Source of the DNA: an uncultured Clostridia bacterium
Lineage (GTDB): Bacteria > Bacillota > Clostridia > Peptostreptococcales > Anaerovoracaceae
DNA length: 31,690 nt
Assembly (NCBI GenBank): GCA_938034165.1
Contig: CALHKP010000073.1
Span: 1-31,690, forward strand
Reading direction: 5' to 3'
Within the stretch, counting starts at the first letter, position 1; each line of letters starts with the position of its first letter. Under the pieces are notes generated by a model. That model was given only the letters and a program-made list of their open reading frames with translations, was not told the origin of the DNA and ran no database searches. This document shows, piece by piece, positions 31,606 to 31,690 of the stretch. Made by a program: the position numbers and the translations under genes.

Positions 31606-31626
31606 TTTACACCAAATTTACACCAA
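31606..31626. repeat. Two tandem copies of TTTACACCAA near the right edge
   Basis: Exact copies lie at 31606-31615 and 31617-31626, spaced 11 bp start to start. The remaining bases to 31690 show no gene start. The window ends before their context can be judged. Confidence 0.4.
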
Positions 31627-31690
31627 TCGGTGCTGAAAACGGTGCAGAGACTAAAAAATCGCATAATTTTGAGTTTCACACAGCTCCTGA

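Noticed and set aside
1..31690. tRNA, rRNA, insertion sequences or CRISPR arrays
   Set aside because: I looked for cloverleaf, rRNA and transposase signatures and found none. All long gaps are explained by promoters, terminators, leaders or AT-rich sequence.

Overview
This window looks like chromosomal DNA of an anaerobic Clostridia-class Firmicute. The evidence is strong purine-rich ribosome binding sites, AGA-rich arginine codons, canonical TTGACA/TATAAT-type promoters, the Clostridial 3-hydroxybutyryl-CoA dehydrogenase, and an ornithine-racemase-type enzyme. The order rho / DUF1385 / prmC, an L13-S9 operon and a greA-lysS pair are also Firmicute-like. A relative of the amino-acid-fermenting Peptostreptococcales or Anaerovoracaceae is plausible, but the genus cannot be read from the sequence.

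Layout. Bases 1-5790 are housekeeping: hbd alone with its own promoter and terminator; a rho, DUF1385 membrane protein, prmC operon; then rplM-rpsI behind a structured leader. Bases 5791-13390 form a cell-surface island. A strong promoter drives a cobalamin riboswitch with an intrinsic terminator. Behind it lies one 1723-residue secreted, wall-anchored protein whose late domains match the two-domain plan of vertebrate B12 carriers: a helical barrel followed by a DUF4430/transcobalamin-like domain. A nested hairpin separates it from a pilin-like protein.

Bases 13385-18257 hold a GntR/FCD regulator divergent from a three-gene operon: a guanidino-group-modifying enzyme family member, a RocB-like M20 metallopeptidase, and an AGCS Na+/amino-acid symporter broken by a one-base frameshift. 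Bases 18344-21212, on the minus strand, encode a zinc-ribbon membrane protein, an NfeD-like protein and an SPFH/stomatin protein. Bases 21473-24530 encode an acidic Cys-cluster protein of unknown function, an NhaC-family antiporter and DeoD purine nucleoside phosphorylase. Bases 24703-29360 encode a tandem-duplicated acyl-CoA synthetase in one 1188-residue chain, translationally coupled to a PLP amino-acid racemase. The window closes with greA-lysS.

The most interesting element is the riboswitch-controlled transcobalamin-like surface protein, a candidate bacterial intrinsic-factor-like corrinoid trap. A speculative metabolic link is that amino-acid-fermenting Clostridia degrade ornithine through racemisation followed by AdoCbl-dependent D-ornithine aminomutase. 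The guanidino-compound cluster, the ornithine-type racemase and the B12-capture protein could therefore serve one nutritional theme; the aminomutase is not in this window. No rRNA, tRNA, CRISPR array or insertion sequence was seen.
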